DNA of 64,000 nt, from NCBI RefSeq assembly GCF_002127655.1, contig NZ_NEHB01000016.1, positions 1 to 64,000 on the forward strand, given 5' to 3'. Of this stretch, positions 34,523-43,573 are shown piece after piece. Under the pieces are notes generated by a model. The model was not told the origin of the DNA. It was given only the letters and a program-made list of their open reading frames with translations, and did not search any database. Made by a program: the position numbers and the translations under genes. The stretch comes from Janthinobacterium sp. GW456P. GTDB lineage: Bacteria; Pseudomonadota; Gammaproteobacteria; Burkholderiales; Burkholderiaceae_D. Each line of letters begins with the position of its first letter. Position 1 is the first letter of the stretch.

Positions 34523-34858
34523 ATGAGCCTCGCTTCCCGGCCTGCCAGCCTGCTGCTGATGTCGCCCGAGGATAACTGCCTGATCGCCAGGACGGCCTTG
34601 GCCAGCGGCGAGATCGTCGCCATCGACGGCTTGCCCGTCACCCTGGCGCAAGACATCCAGATCGGCCACAAGGTGGCGCGCCGCGCGCTGGCCGTGGGCG
34701 ACAAGGTGCTGCGCTACGGCGCCCTGATCGGCAGCATCACGGCTCCCGTCGCCATCGGCGAGCATATCCACACGCACAACCTGGCAAGCGACTACATCCC
34801 CACGTTTACCCTGGGCCAGGACGGCCACCATTTCCTGCACAAGGACGATCAAGCATGA
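34523..34858 (+). CDS. UxaA-type hydro-lyase, small SAF-domain subunit
   Basis: 111 residues equal to the N-terminal SAF domain of altronate/galactarate dehydratases: ARTALASGEIVAIDGL, IQIGHKVARRALAVGDKVLRYG, IGSITAPVAIGEHIHTHNL. In E. coli UxaA this domain is fused to the catalytic part; here it is a separate gene whose stop overlaps the start of the large subunit by 4 bases. The pair should form one Fe2+-dependent sugar-acid dehydratase. Confidence 0.88.
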   Translation: MSLASRPASLLLMSPEDNCLIARTALASGEIVAIDGLPVTLAQDIQIGHKVARRALAVGDKVLRYGALIGSITAPVAIGEHIHTHNLASDYIPTFTLGQDGHHFLHKDDQA

Positions 34859-36084
34859 ACGCTCCCGCAACGACACCGGCCCCGGTCCTCTCGGGCTACC
34901 TGCGCGCCGATGGCCGCAAGGGCATCCGCAATATCGTGGTGGTGGCCTATATGGTCGAATGCGCGCACCATGTGGCGCGCCTGATGGTCAACGCCTTTCC
35001 CGGCCAGCCCGTGCACCTGATCGGCTTTACAGGCTGCTTCCCCAACGAATACGCGGACCAGGTGATGCGCCGCCTGCTGACGCACCCGAACGTGGGCGCC
35101 GTGCTGCTCGTCTCCCTGGGCTGCGAAGGCTTCAATAAATATGGCTTGTCCAGCGCCGTGGCCGACAGCGACCGTCCCGTGCACACGATCACCATCCAGG
35201 AAAACAGCGGCACGCGCCCCAGCGTGAGCAGCGGCGTCGAATGGATAGGCTGGGCTCTCGATCACCTGGCGCGCCAGGAGCGCGTGCCGATGGGCATCGA
35301 TGAACTCGTCGTCGCCACTATCTGCGGCGGCTCCGACAGCACCAGCGGCATCAGCGCCAACCCGGCCGTCGGTGTCGCCTTCGATACCCTGATCGCGGCC
35401 GGCAGCCCGTGCATCTTCGAAGAGACGGGAGAACTGGTGGGCTGCGAATACCACATGCAGCGGCGCGCCGTCAGCCCGGACCTGGGTAACGCCATCGTCG
35501 AAACCGTGGCCAAGGCCGCGCGCTACTACACCATCATGGGCCATGGCAGCTTCTCGCCGGGGAACGCCGATGGCGGCCTGACCACGCAGGAAGAAAAGTC
35601 GCTGGGCGCCTATGCCAAGAGCGGTTCCTCACCCATCGTCGGCATTTTGAAACCGGGCGACCAGCCTGCCGGCGGCGGCCTGTACCTGCTCGACGTGGTG
35701 CCGGACGGCGAGCCGCGTTTCGGTTTCCCGAACGTGTCGGACAACGCGGAAATCGTCGAACTCATTTCCTGCGGCGCCCACATCACCCTGTTTACTACCG
35801 GACGCGGCTCCGTGGTGGGATCGGCGATTTCGCCCGTCATCAAGGTGTGCGCCAATCCGCAAACCTTCGAGCGCCTGGCCGACGACATGGATATCAACGC
35901 CGGCAAGATCCTCACGGGCGAAGCCAGCCTGGAAGAGGTGGGCGCGGAGATCGTCGCCGCCGTGCTGAACGTGGCCAATGGAGAACCGAGCCGCTCGGAA
36001 GACCTGGGCCACCAGGAGTTCGTGCTGACCTATAAACAATTCGACGCGGTGGGGCCAGGCTGCTTCCCCTTGCGCGCTGCCTGA
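34855..36084 (+). CDS. UxaA-type hydro-lyase, large catalytic subunit
   Basis: 409 residues. GYLRADGRKGIRN at the start, FTGCFPNEYADQVMRRLL, LVSLGCEGFN, ICGGSDSTSGISANPAVG, and a C-terminal FTTGRGSVVGSAISPVIKVC are those of the altronate/galactarate dehydratase C-terminal domain, including Cys residues expected to bind iron. The reaction is loss of water from C2-C3 of an aldonate to a 2-keto-3-deoxy acid. Within this locus it is the only dehydratase, so it must serve whichever aldonate the pathway makes. Confidence 0.88.
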   Translation: MNAPATTPAPVLSGYLRADGRKGIRNIVVVAYMVECAHHVARLMVNAFPGQPVHLIGFTGCFPNEYADQVMRRLLTHPNVGAVLLVSLGCEGFNKYGLSSAVADSDRPVHTITIQENSGTRPSVSSGVEWIGWALDHLARQERVPMGIDELVVATICGGSDSTSGISANPAVGVAFDTLIAAGSPCIFEETGELVGCEYHMQRRAVSPDLGNAIVETVAKAARYYTIMGHGSFSPGNADGGLTTQEEKSLGAYAKSGSSPIVGILKPGDQPAGGGLYLLDVVPDGEPRFGFPNVSDNAEIVELISCGAHITLFTTGRGSVVGSAISPVIKVCANPQTFERLADDMDINAGKILTGEASLEEVGAEIVAAVLNVANGEPSRSEDLGHQEFVLTYKQFDAVGPGCFPLRAA

Positions 36085-36095
36085 GGACCGGCTTC

Positions 36096-37112
36096 ATGGA
36101 TGTCACACAATTGCGTAGCTTGCCGCGTGGCGGCCTGTCGCTGCCCTGCATCGGCATGGGCTGCGCGCCGCTGGGCGGCCTGTACCAGCCGGTCAGCGAT
36201 GCGCAGGCGCGCGCCACCCTCGATGGCGCCTGGGACGCCGGCGTGCGCTTCTTCGACACGGCGCCGTTCTATGGCTATACCCAGTCCGAACACCGCCTCG
36301 GCGCGGCGCTGCGCGAGCGGCCCCGCGATCATGTTGTCGTCAGCACCAAGGCGGGACGGCTGATGCGGCCCGACGCCTGCGTGCGTCCCGGCGACGACGG
36401 CTTTGCCGCGCCGCTGCCGTTCCGCCCCCATTACGATTACACGTATGACGGCGTGCTGCGTTCGCACGACGACAGCCTGCAGCGCCTGGGGCTCGAGCGC
36501 ATCGATATCCTGTTCGTGCACGACATCGGCAAGGCCACGCATGGCGAACGCGAGCAGCACTACTGGCGCCAGCTGACCGAGGGCGGCGGCTTTCGTGCCC
36601 TTGATGAACTGCGCGCCGGCGGCCAGGTGAAGGCCGTGGGCCTGGGCGTCAACGAATGCGAGGTCGTGCTGCGGGCGATGGCGGAATTCGACCTCGATTG
36701 CACCCTGCTGGCCGGCCGCTACACCTTGCTGGAGCAGGCTTCGCTGTCGCCATTGCTGGACCTGTGCGTGGAACGCGGCAACGCCATCGTGATCGGCGGT
36801 CCGTTCAACTCGGGCGTGCTGGCGGGGAACGGCAAATTCAATTACGCCGATGCGCCGGCCGCGATACTCGAGCGCGTGGCGCGCCTGGACGCCATCTGCC
36901 GCGCATTCAACGTGCCGCTGCAGGCCGCCGCCCTGCAGTTTCCGCTCGCCCATCCGGCCGTCGTTTCCTGCATCCCGGGCGGCCAGGACCTGGCGCAGCT
37001 GCGCCAAAACCTCGACTGGTTCGCCACGCCCTTGCCGCACGCCTTGTGGACAGCCTTGCAGGAAGCTGGCCTGATCGATGCGCGCGCACCAGTGCCCAGG
37101 GGAGCCGGATGA
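36096..37112 (+). CDS. Aldo/keto reductase, probable L-fucose/L-galactose 1-dehydrogenase
   Basis: 338 residues, AKR barrel: LPCIGMGCAPLGGLYQPVSD, FFDTAPFYGYTQSEHRLGAAL with the catalytic Tyr, and VVSTKAGRL with the catalytic Lys. The sequence type is that of D-threo-aldose (L-fucose/L-galactose) 1-dehydrogenases, which oxidise the sugar to the 1,5- or 1,4-lactone. It starts 11 bases after the dehydratase and its stop overlaps the lactonase gene, matching sequential steps. Confidence 0.85.
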   Translation: MDVTQLRSLPRGGLSLPCIGMGCAPLGGLYQPVSDAQARATLDGAWDAGVRFFDTAPFYGYTQSEHRLGAALRERPRDHVVVSTKAGRLMRPDACVRPGDDGFAAPLPFRPHYDYTYDGVLRSHDDSLQRLGLERIDILFVHDIGKATHGEREQHYWRQLTEGGGFRALDELRAGGQVKAVGLGVNECEVVLRAMAEFDLDCTLLAGRYTLLEQASLSPLLDLCVERGNAIVIGGPFNSGVLAGNGKFNYADAPAAILERVARLDAICRAFNVPLQAAALQFPLAHPAVVSCIPGGQDLAQLRQNLDWFATPLPHALWTALQEAGLIDARAPVPRGAG

Positions 37113-37951
37113 TGCGCATCGACGCCCACCAGCACTGCTGGCAACTGGCCGCGCGCGGCGGCAGCTGGCCGCCGCCGTCCCTGGCCGCCATCCACCGCGA
37201 TTTTGCGCCCGCCGACCTGGCGCCCCTGCTGGCCGCGCACGGCATCGCCGGCACGGTGCTGGTGCAGTCGCTGCCGTCGTCTGCCGATACCGATTACCTG
37301 CTGGCGCTGGCGGAAAACACCAGCTTTATCCGCGCCGTCGTGGGCTGGACCGATTTGCTGGCCGAAGACGCGCCGGCGGCGATTGCCCGCCTGGCGTCGC
37401 ACGGCAAGCTCAAAGGCCTGCGCCCGATGCTGCAGGACCTCGACGACGATCAATGGATCGCCAACCCGGCGCTGGCGCCAGCCCTGGCCGCCATGGTGGA
37501 ACGCGGCCTGCGTCTGGACGCGCTGGTGCTGCCGCGCCACCTGCCCGCGCTGCTGCATTGCGCGCGCGCCTGTCCGCTGCTCCCCATCGTGATCGACCAT
37601 GCGGCCAAGCCGCCGATCGCCGAAGCTGAATTTGGCCGCTGGCGCGAAGACATGGCGCAGCTGGCCAGGCTGCCGAACGTGCACTGCAAGCTGTCCGGGC
37701 TGGTGACGGAAGCGCGGTCCGGCTGGCACGTGGATGATTTGCGGCCGTATGTGGCGCATGTGCTGGAAGTTTTTGGAGCCCAGCGCGTGATCTGGGGCAG
37801 CGACTGGCCGGTAGTCGACCTGGCCGGCGGCTATGCGGCCTGGCTGGCCGCCAGCGAGGCGCTGCTGGCGCATCTCGATCAGCAGGACAGGGACGATATT
37901 TTTGGCCTCAATGCACTGCGTTTTTACGGCCTCAATCAGGAAACGCCATGA
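37109..37951 (+). CDS. Amidohydrolase, probable L-fuconolactonase-type lactonase
   Basis: 280 residues of amidohydrolase_2 type: MRIDAHQHCWQ, with HxH metal ligands; PIVIDHAAKPPI; NVHCKLSGL; and VIWGSDWPV with the catalytic Asp. COG3618 members hydrolyse sugar lactones such as L-fuconolactone and L-rhamnonolactone. It begins inside the stop codon of the aldo/keto reductase gene, so the product of one enzyme is the substrate of the next. Two ATG codons are adjacent at the start; either may be used. Confidence 0.85.
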   Translation: MMRIDAHQHCWQLAARGGSWPPPSLAAIHRDFAPADLAPLLAAHGIAGTVLVQSLPSSADTDYLLALAENTSFIRAVVGWTDLLAEDAPAAIARLASHGKLKGLRPMLQDLDDDQWIANPALAPALAAMVERGLRLDALVLPRHLPALLHCARACPLLPIVIDHAAKPPIAEAEFGRWREDMAQLARLPNVHCKLSGLVTEARSGWHVDDLRPYVAHVLEVFGAQRVIWGSDWPVVDLAGGYAAWLAASEALLAHLDQQDRDDIFGLNALRFYGLNQETP

Positions 37952-38277
37952 AGAGAATGGGCATGGTCATCGGCATCGCGCCGGACCGCATCGCGGAATA
38001 CAAAAACCTGCACGCCGCCGTCTGGCCGCAGGTGCTGGCCAAGCTGACGGCGGCGCATGTCAGCAATTATTCGATCTTTTTGCGCGAACCGGAAAACCTG
38101 CTGTTCGGTTACTGGGAATACCACGGCAGGGATTTCGCGGCCGACATGGCGGCCATCGCCGCCGACCCGGAAACGCAGCGCTGGTGGACCTTTTGCGCCC
38201 CCTGCCAGCTGCCGCTGGCCTCGCGCGCCGAGGGCGAGCACTGGGCGATGATGGAACACGTATTTCATATGGCTTAG
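37948..38277 (+). CDS. L-rhamnose mutarotase family protein (L-fucose/L-rhamnose mutarotase)
   Basis: 109 residues, ferredoxin-like fold. GMVIGIAPDRIAEYKNLHAAVWPQVLA contains the His/Trp pair of the family; NYSIFLREPENLLFGYWEYHG and WWTFCAPCQLPL complete it. COG3254 enzymes speed anomer exchange of L-rhamnose-like sugars so that dehydrogenase gets the right anomer. Start overlaps the lactonase stop (ATGA). Confidence 0.85.
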   Translation: MKRMGMVIGIAPDRIAEYKNLHAAVWPQVLAKLTAAHVSNYSIFLREPENLLFGYWEYHGRDFAADMAAIAADPETQRWWTFCAPCQLPLASRAEGEHWAMMEHVFHMA

Positions 38278-38296
38278 GCCTAAAAGAGGAGACAAC

Positions 38297-39052
38297 ATGA
38301 CCGCCAGACTACAAGGAAAAATCGCCCTGCTCACCGCCGCCGGCCAGGGCATTGGCCGCGCCACGGCCGAAGCCTTCGTGCGAGAAGGCGCCACCGTGAT
38401 CGCCACCGATATCAACCAGGCCCAGCTCGACGCGCTGAAGGAAGCGACGGGTTGCGCCATCCGCCGGCTCGATGTGACCGATGGCGCGGCGATCACCGCG
38501 CTGGCAGGCGAGATCGGCCCCGTCGATATCCTGTTCAACTGCGCCGGCTTCGTCGACGGCGGCACCATCCTCGACTGCGACGATGCGGCCTGGGACCGCT
38601 CCTTCGACATCAACGCGCGCTCCATGTACCGGCTGATGCGCGCCGTGCTGCCCGGCATGCTGGCCAGGGGCGCCGGCTCCATCGTCAATATGTCGTCGGT
38701 GGCATCGAGCGTGAAGGGTGCGCCGAACCGCTTTATCTACGGCACCTCGAAGGCGGCCGTGGTGGGCATGACCAAGTCGGTGGCGGCGGACTTCGTCACG
38801 CGCGGCATCCGCTGCAATGCGATCTGCCCCGGCACCATCGAATCGCCTTCGCTGAAGGAACGCATTGCCGCGCAGGCGGCAGCGACGGGAGTGAGCATCG
38901 ATGAAGTGCAGGCGGCGTTTGTCGCACGCCAGCCGATGGGACGAGTGGGCAGGGCAGAGGAAATCGCCGCCCTGGCCGTGTATCTGGCTTCCGACGAATC
39001 GGCTTTTACCACCGGTATGGTCCACGTGATCGATGGCGGCTGGTCAAATTAA
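38297..39052 (+). CDS. SDR oxidoreductase, probable 2-keto-3-deoxy-L-fuconate dehydrogenase
   Basis: 251 residues, classical SDR: LTAAGQGIGRATAEAF (TGxxxGxG variant), NCAG, catalytic Ser in NMSSVAS and YxxxK in YGTSKAAVVG, CPGTIESPSL. Its closest known type is 2-keto-3-deoxy-L-fuconate 4-dehydrogenase, which makes 2,4-diketo-3-deoxy-L-fuconate. The next gene encodes the hydrolase that cleaves such a diketone, which supports the call. Confidence 0.82.
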   Translation: MTARLQGKIALLTAAGQGIGRATAEAFVREGATVIATDINQAQLDALKEATGCAIRRLDVTDGAAITALAGEIGPVDILFNCAGFVDGGTILDCDDAAWDRSFDINARSMYRLMRAVLPGMLARGAGSIVNMSSVASSVKGAPNRFIYGTSKAAVVGMTKSVAADFVTRGIRCNAICPGTIESPSLKERIAAQAAATGVSIDEVQAAFVARQPMGRVGRAEEIAALAVYLASDESAFTTGMVHVIDGGWSN

Positions 39053-39073
39053 TTACAACAACGAGAGACACAC

Positions 39074-39940
39074 ATGAAACTGATGCGGTATGGCGCCAAG
39101 GGCGCTGAAAAACCTGCCTTGATCGATGCCGACGGCGCCGTGCGCGACCTGTCCGGCGTGCTGCCCGATATTACGGCCGCGACCCTGGGCAAGGATGGCC
39201 TGGCAAACCTGGCCGCCGTCGATATCGCCAGCCTGCCGCTGGTGGCCAACCCTGGCCGCATCGCGCCGCCGTGGCAGGGCGTGGGCAAGTTTTTATGCGT
39301 GGGCCTGAACTATGCCGACCATGCGGCCGAATCGGGCATGGCCGTGCCGGTTGAGCCGGTGCTGTTCATGAAGGCCACCAGCGCCATCATCGGCGCCAAC
39401 GACGCCGTCGTGCTGCCGCAGGATTCGCAGAAAAGCGACTGGGAAGTCGAGCTGGGCGTGGTGATCGGCACCACCGCGCGCTATGTGAGCGAAGCGGAGG
39501 CGCTGTCGCACGTGGCCGGCTACTGCGTGGTGAACGATTTGTCCGAACGCGAATACCAATTGGAGCGCGGCGGCCAGTGGGACAAGGGCAAGGGCTGCGA
39601 TACCTTCGGCCCCATCGGCCCCTGGCTGGTGACCAGCGACGAAGTGGCGGACCCGCAAAACCTGGGCCTGTGGCTGGAAGTGAACGGCAAGCGCGTCCAG
39701 GACGGCAATACCCAAACGATGGTCTTCGGCGTGGCGAACCTGGTTAGCTACATCAGCCGTTTCATGACCTTGTACCCGGGCGACATCATCAGCACCGGCA
39801 CGCCGCCGGGCGTGGGCATGGGGCAGAAACCGTCGGCCGTGTATTTGAAGCCGGGCGACACCATGCGCCTGGGGATCGAAGGCCTCGGCGAACAGCGGCA
39901 GACCGTGCATGCGTGGAATCCGCAGCTGATCGACAGTTAA
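39074..39940 (+). CDS. Fumarylacetoacetate hydrolase family protein, probable 2,4-diketo-3-deoxy-L-fuconate hydrolase
   Basis: 288 residues. KFLCVGLNYADHAAESGM, SDWEVELGVVIG with acidic metal ligands, and STGTPPGVGMGQKPSAVYL are FAH-family motifs. This group splits 2,4-diketo-3-deoxy acids into pyruvate and a hydroxy acid (L-lactate from the fuconate compound). Placement after the SDR matches the last step of the non-phosphorylative L-fucose or L-rhamnose route. Upstream gap 21 bases. Confidence 0.85.
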   Translation: MKLMRYGAKGAEKPALIDADGAVRDLSGVLPDITAATLGKDGLANLAAVDIASLPLVANPGRIAPPWQGVGKFLCVGLNYADHAAESGMAVPVEPVLFMKATSAIIGANDAVVLPQDSQKSDWEVELGVVIGTTARYVSEAEALSHVAGYCVVNDLSEREYQLERGGQWDKGKGCDTFGPIGPWLVTSDEVADPQNLGLWLEVNGKRVQDGNTQTMVFGVANLVSYISRFMTLYPGDIISTGTPPGVGMGQKPSAVYLKPGDTMRLGIEGLGEQRQTVHAWNPQLIDS

Positions 39941-40021
39941 TACGGCAGCAGACCGGCGTGCCGCCAAGGTGCTCAGACATCGGCGCGCCGGCCTATGGCA
40001 GTGGAGTGGAGGAGACACACC

Positions 40022-41554
40022 ATGAATCAATCCGAAGAGATACTGGCGCTGCACAAGGTCAGCAAGCGCTTTCCCGGCGTGCTGGCGCTCGACAACGTCA
40101 GTTTCAGCCTGCGCAAGGGCGAGGCCCATGCGCTGTGCGGCGAAAACGGCGCAGGCAAGTCCACCCTGATGAAGGTGATGAGCGGCGTGTACCAGGCCGA
40201 CGAGGGGGAACTGGTCTACAAGGGCAAGGTGTGCAGCTTTGCCAGCAGCGTGGAGGCGGAGGCGGCCGGCATCGCCATCATCCACCAGGAACTGAATTTG
40301 ATCCCGCACCTGAGCGTGGCGGAGAATATTTTCCTGGCGCGCGAACCGGTGCGCGGCATTTTTATCGACCGCAAGAAAATGCGTGCCGATGCGCAGGCGC
40401 TGCTGGACCGGCTAAAACTGCGTATCGACCCGCGCCAGCTGGTGAAAAACCTGTCCTGCGCGCAGCAGCAGATGGTGGAAATCGCCAAGGCGCTGTCACT
40501 CAATACCGAGGTGCTGATCATGGACGAGCCCACGTCCTCGCTGACGGAAAGCGAGACGGGCCAGCTATTCGACATCATCAATGAACTCAAGCGCAACGGC
40601 GTGAGCGTGGTCTACATCTCGCACCGGCTCGAAGAAATGCAGCACATCATCGACCGGGTGACGGTGCTGCGCGACGGCAAATTCGTCTGCACCGACGATT
40701 TTGCCGCCACCACCCTCGATGCCATCGTGGCCAGGATGGTGGGCCGTACCCTCGATGAAAAATTTCCCGACCGCGTCTCGACGCCGACGGCCGAAGTGCT
40801 GCTGCGCGTGAGCGATTTGCACCGCAAGGATGTCTTCGGCCCGCTGAGCTTTGATTTGCGGCGCGGCGAGATCCTCGGCTTTTCCGGCCTGATGGGCGCG
40901 GGGCGCACGGAAGTGGCGCGCGCCATCTTCGGCGCCGATCCGCTCACCGGCGGCGCCATCCACCTGGGCGACGTGGCGGTGACGATAGGCAGCCCCATCG
41001 ACGCCATCGGACACGGTATCGCCTACCTGTCGGAAGACCGCAAGAGCCATGGACTGGCGATCCGCATGTCGGTGGCGGCCAACCTGACCCTGACGAATGT
41101 CTCGGCGCTGGCCAACCGCTTCGGCTTCATCGATTTCGCCAGGGAAGAGGCGGTGGCGCAGCAGTACATCGCGGCGCTGGGCATCAAGACGCCGACCTCG
41201 AAACAGATCGCGCGCAACCTCTCGGGCGGCAACCAGCAAAAGATCGTCATCAGCAAATGGCTGTACCGCGATTCGAAAATCATCTTCTTCGACGAACCCA
41301 CGCGCGGCATCGACGTGGGGGCCAAGTTCGCCATCTACCAGCTGCTCGACAAGCTCGCGTCTGAAGGCATCGGCGTGGTGCTGATCACGTCAGAACTGCC
41401 CGAGATCATGGGCATGACGGACCGGGTGGCCGTATTCCATGAAGGGCGCATCAGCGGCATCGTCAATACGCGCGAGTCGTCGCAGGAAGAGATCATGCAG
41501 CTGGCGTCGGGGCGCGCAGCCAGTCCCGCCACTGGCCAGGCGGCAGTCCATTAA
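40022..41554 (+). CDS. Sugar ABC transporter, ATP-binding protein (RbsA type)
   Basis: 510 residues, two fused ATPase domains. First: Walker A GENGAGKST, signature LSCAQQQMVEIAKAL, Walker B VLIMDEPTSSL. Second: degenerate Walker A GLMGAGRTEVARA, signature LSGGNQQKIVISKWL, FFDEPTRGIDVGAK. This is the ribose/xylose/galactose importer class. GGAGGAG precedes the ATG. Followed by the permease and binding protein, so a complete importer for the locus substrate. Confidence 0.93.
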   Translation: MNQSEEILALHKVSKRFPGVLALDNVSFSLRKGEAHALCGENGAGKSTLMKVMSGVYQADEGELVYKGKVCSFASSVEAEAAGIAIIHQELNLIPHLSVAENIFLAREPVRGIFIDRKKMRADAQALLDRLKLRIDPRQLVKNLSCAQQQMVEIAKALSLNTEVLIMDEPTSSLTESETGQLFDIINELKRNGVSVVYISHRLEEMQHIIDRVTVLRDGKFVCTDDFAATTLDAIVARMVGRTLDEKFPDRVSTPTAEVLLRVSDLHRKDVFGPLSFDLRRGEILGFSGLMGAGRTEVARAIFGADPLTGGAIHLGDVAVTIGSPIDAIGHGIAYLSEDRKSHGLAIRMSVAANLTLTNVSALANRFGFIDFAREEAVAQQYIAALGIKTPTSKQIARNLSGGNQQKIVISKWLYRDSKIIFFDEPTRGIDVGAKFAIYQLLDKLASEGIGVVLITSELPEIMGMTDRVAVFHEGRISGIVNTRESSQEEIMQLASGRAASPATGQAAVH

Positions 41555-41573
41555 AAACAGAAAGCTTAAAAAA

Positions 41574-42548
41574 ATGAACAAAGAACTGATCCAAAAATTC
41601 GCCGCGCTGGGCAGCCTGTCGCTGTTGCTGCTGGTGTTTTCCCTGACCAGCAATGCCTTTTTCTCCGTCAGCAATGGCATGAGCGTGGCCTTGCAGGTGA
41701 CGTCGATCGCCTACCTGGGCATCGCCGCCACCTGCGTCATCATCACGGGCGGCATCGACCTCAGTTCCGGCTCCGTGCTGGCGCTGGCCGGCGTGGCCGC
41801 CGCGCTGCTGGTGAAAAGCGGCGTGCCCGTGCCGGTCGCCATGCTGGGCGGCATCGTGGTGGGCGCCATGTGCGGCGCCGTCAACGGCTTTTGCATCACG
41901 CAATTGAAACTGCCGCCCTTCATCGCCACCCTGGGCATGATGCTGATTGCGCGCGGCCTGGCGCTGCAGGTGACGGGCGCGCGTGCCATTTCCGGCCTGG
42001 GCGAGTCGTTCGGCGAACTCGGTAATGGCGTGTTGTGGCGCATCGAGCGCGACACGGGCGGCACCTTTCCCGAAGTCGTTTTCCCCGGCATTCCGTATCC
42101 GGTGGTGCTGATGGTGGTGATCGCCGTGGCCGTCTCCATCATGCTCAGCCGCACCACCTTTGGCCGGCATATCTATGCCGTCGGTTCGAATGCGGAAGCG
42201 GCGCGTTTGTCCGGCGTGAAGGTGGGCCGCGTGACCCTGCTGGTGTACACCCTGTCCGGCGCCTTGTCGGGCCTGACGGGCTGCGTGCTGATGTCGCGCC
42301 TGGTGACGGCGCAGCCGAACGAGGGCGTGATGTACGAACTCGATGCGATCGCCAGCGCCGTGATCGGCGGCGCCTCGCTGATCGGCGGCATCGGCACCAT
42401 CTCCGGCACCGTCATCGGTTCCTTCGTCATCGGCATCCTGCGCAACGGCTTGAACATGAACGGGGTATCGAGCTTTATCCAGCAAATCATTATCGGACTG
42501 GTCATCTTGCTGACCGTCTGGATCGATCAGAAGCGCAACCGCGCCTGA
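41574..42548 (+). CDS. Sugar ABC transporter, permease (RbsC type)
   Basis: 324 residues, about 9-10 membrane helices. SIAYLGIAATCVIITGGIDLSSGSVLALAG is the BPD_transp_2 family signature, and GAVNGFCITQLKLPPFIATLGMM and AVGSNAEAARLSGVKV are typical of ribose-class permeases. Forms the membrane channel of the importer with the preceding ATPase. Confidence 0.92.
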   Translation: MNKELIQKFAALGSLSLLLLVFSLTSNAFFSVSNGMSVALQVTSIAYLGIAATCVIITGGIDLSSGSVLALAGVAAALLVKSGVPVPVAMLGGIVVGAMCGAVNGFCITQLKLPPFIATLGMMLIARGLALQVTGARAISGLGESFGELGNGVLWRIERDTGGTFPEVVFPGIPYPVVLMVVIAVAVSIMLSRTTFGRHIYAVGSNAEAARLSGVKVGRVTLLVYTLSGALSGLTGCVLMSRLVTAQPNEGVMYELDAIASAVIGGASLIGGIGTISGTVIGSFVIGILRNGLNMNGVSSFIQQIIIGLVILLTVWIDQKRNRA

Positions 42549-42607
42549 AGCAGCAAGCAGCACGCATGAAGTCAATCTATTAAATCTATAATTACATGAG
42601 GACGACA

Positions 42608-43570
42608 ATGAAAACCTTCAAAGCCTTCAACACCGTTTTGCTCGGTCTGTTGACCGCAGCATTTGCCCTGAGCGCCAGCGCCGCCTTTGCCGCCCAGGGC
42701 GAGATCGCCGTGATCGTCAAGACGACCAATTCCAACTACTGGCAAAACGTGAAAAAGGGCGCCACGGCCAGCGCCGCCGACGCCAAGGGCTACAGCCTGA
42801 CCTTCCAGGGACCGGCCTCGGAATCGGCCATCGCCGACCAGGTCAGCATGGTGGAAAACGCCGTCACGCGCAAGGTGGCCGGCATCGTGCTGGCCGCGTC
42901 GGACCCGGACGCGCTGGTGCCGGCCCTGAAGAAAGCGTGGGAAGCGAAGATTCCCGTGGTGCTGATCGATTCGCTGGTGGCCGACAGCGGCAAGCGCTAT
43001 TACCAGTCCTTCCTGTCGACCGATAACGAAGCGGCCGGCGAAGCCAGCGCCAAGGCCCTCATTTCGCAGGTCGGCAAGACGGGCAAGATCGCCGTGATGT
43101 CGTACGTGGCGGGCGCCGGTTCCGAGACGGGCAGGGTGGGCGGCTTCAAGCGTTACATCGAGAAGAACTCGCAGCTGCAGATCGTCGGCACTTATTATTC
43201 GCAGTCGCAGATGGCCACGGCGCTGAACCAGACGACCGACGTGCTGGCGTCGAATCCCGACTTGAAGGGCATCTTCGGCGCCAATGAACCGACGGCCGTG
43301 GGCATGGGCCGCGCCATCGCGCAGGCGGGCAAGGCCGGCAAGGTGATCGCCGTGGGCTTCGACGGCAATGAAGACCTGAAAAATTTCGTCAAGGACGGCA
43401 CCTTGTACGCGACCGCCGTGCAGGGTTCCTACTCGATGGGCGCGCTGGGCGTGAAAACCCTCGTCAGCCTGATCGAAGGCAAGAAGGTCGCGCCCTTCGT
43501 CAACACGGGCGTGGTGATCGTCACCAAGGCCAATGTCGACCAGCCGGAAGCGAAGAACGTGCTGTATTAA
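42608..43570 (+). CDS. Sugar ABC transporter, substrate-binding protein
   Basis: 320 residues. Signal peptide (about 1-30, LLGLLTAAFALSASAAFAAQ). Type I periplasmic binding fold: EIAVIVKTTNSNYWQNVKKG, QVSMVENAVTRKVAGIVLAAS, GFDGNEDLKNFVKDG. Ribose-class ligand-binding Asp/Asn/Arg positions are present in general form but sugar identity cannot be read. Last gene of the locus; converges on a LysR gene with only 3 bases between stops. Confidence 0.92.
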   Translation: MKTFKAFNTVLLGLLTAAFALSASAAFAAQGEIAVIVKTTNSNYWQNVKKGATASAADAKGYSLTFQGPASESAIADQVSMVENAVTRKVAGIVLAASDPDALVPALKKAWEAKIPVVLIDSLVADSGKRYYQSFLSTDNEAAGEASAKALISQVGKTGKIAVMSYVAGAGSETGRVGGFKRYIEKNSQLQIVGTYYSQSQMATALNQTTDVLASNPDLKGIFGANEPTAVGMGRAIAQAGKAGKVIAVGFDGNEDLKNFVKDGTLYATAVQGSYSMGALGVKTLVSLIEGKKVAPFVNTGVVIVTKANVDQPEAKNVLY

Positions 43571-43573
43571 TTT

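Noticed and set aside
33126-34526. 466-residue plus-strand frame
   Set aside because: Covers parts of the MDH-family and GntR genes in a different frame; no domain.
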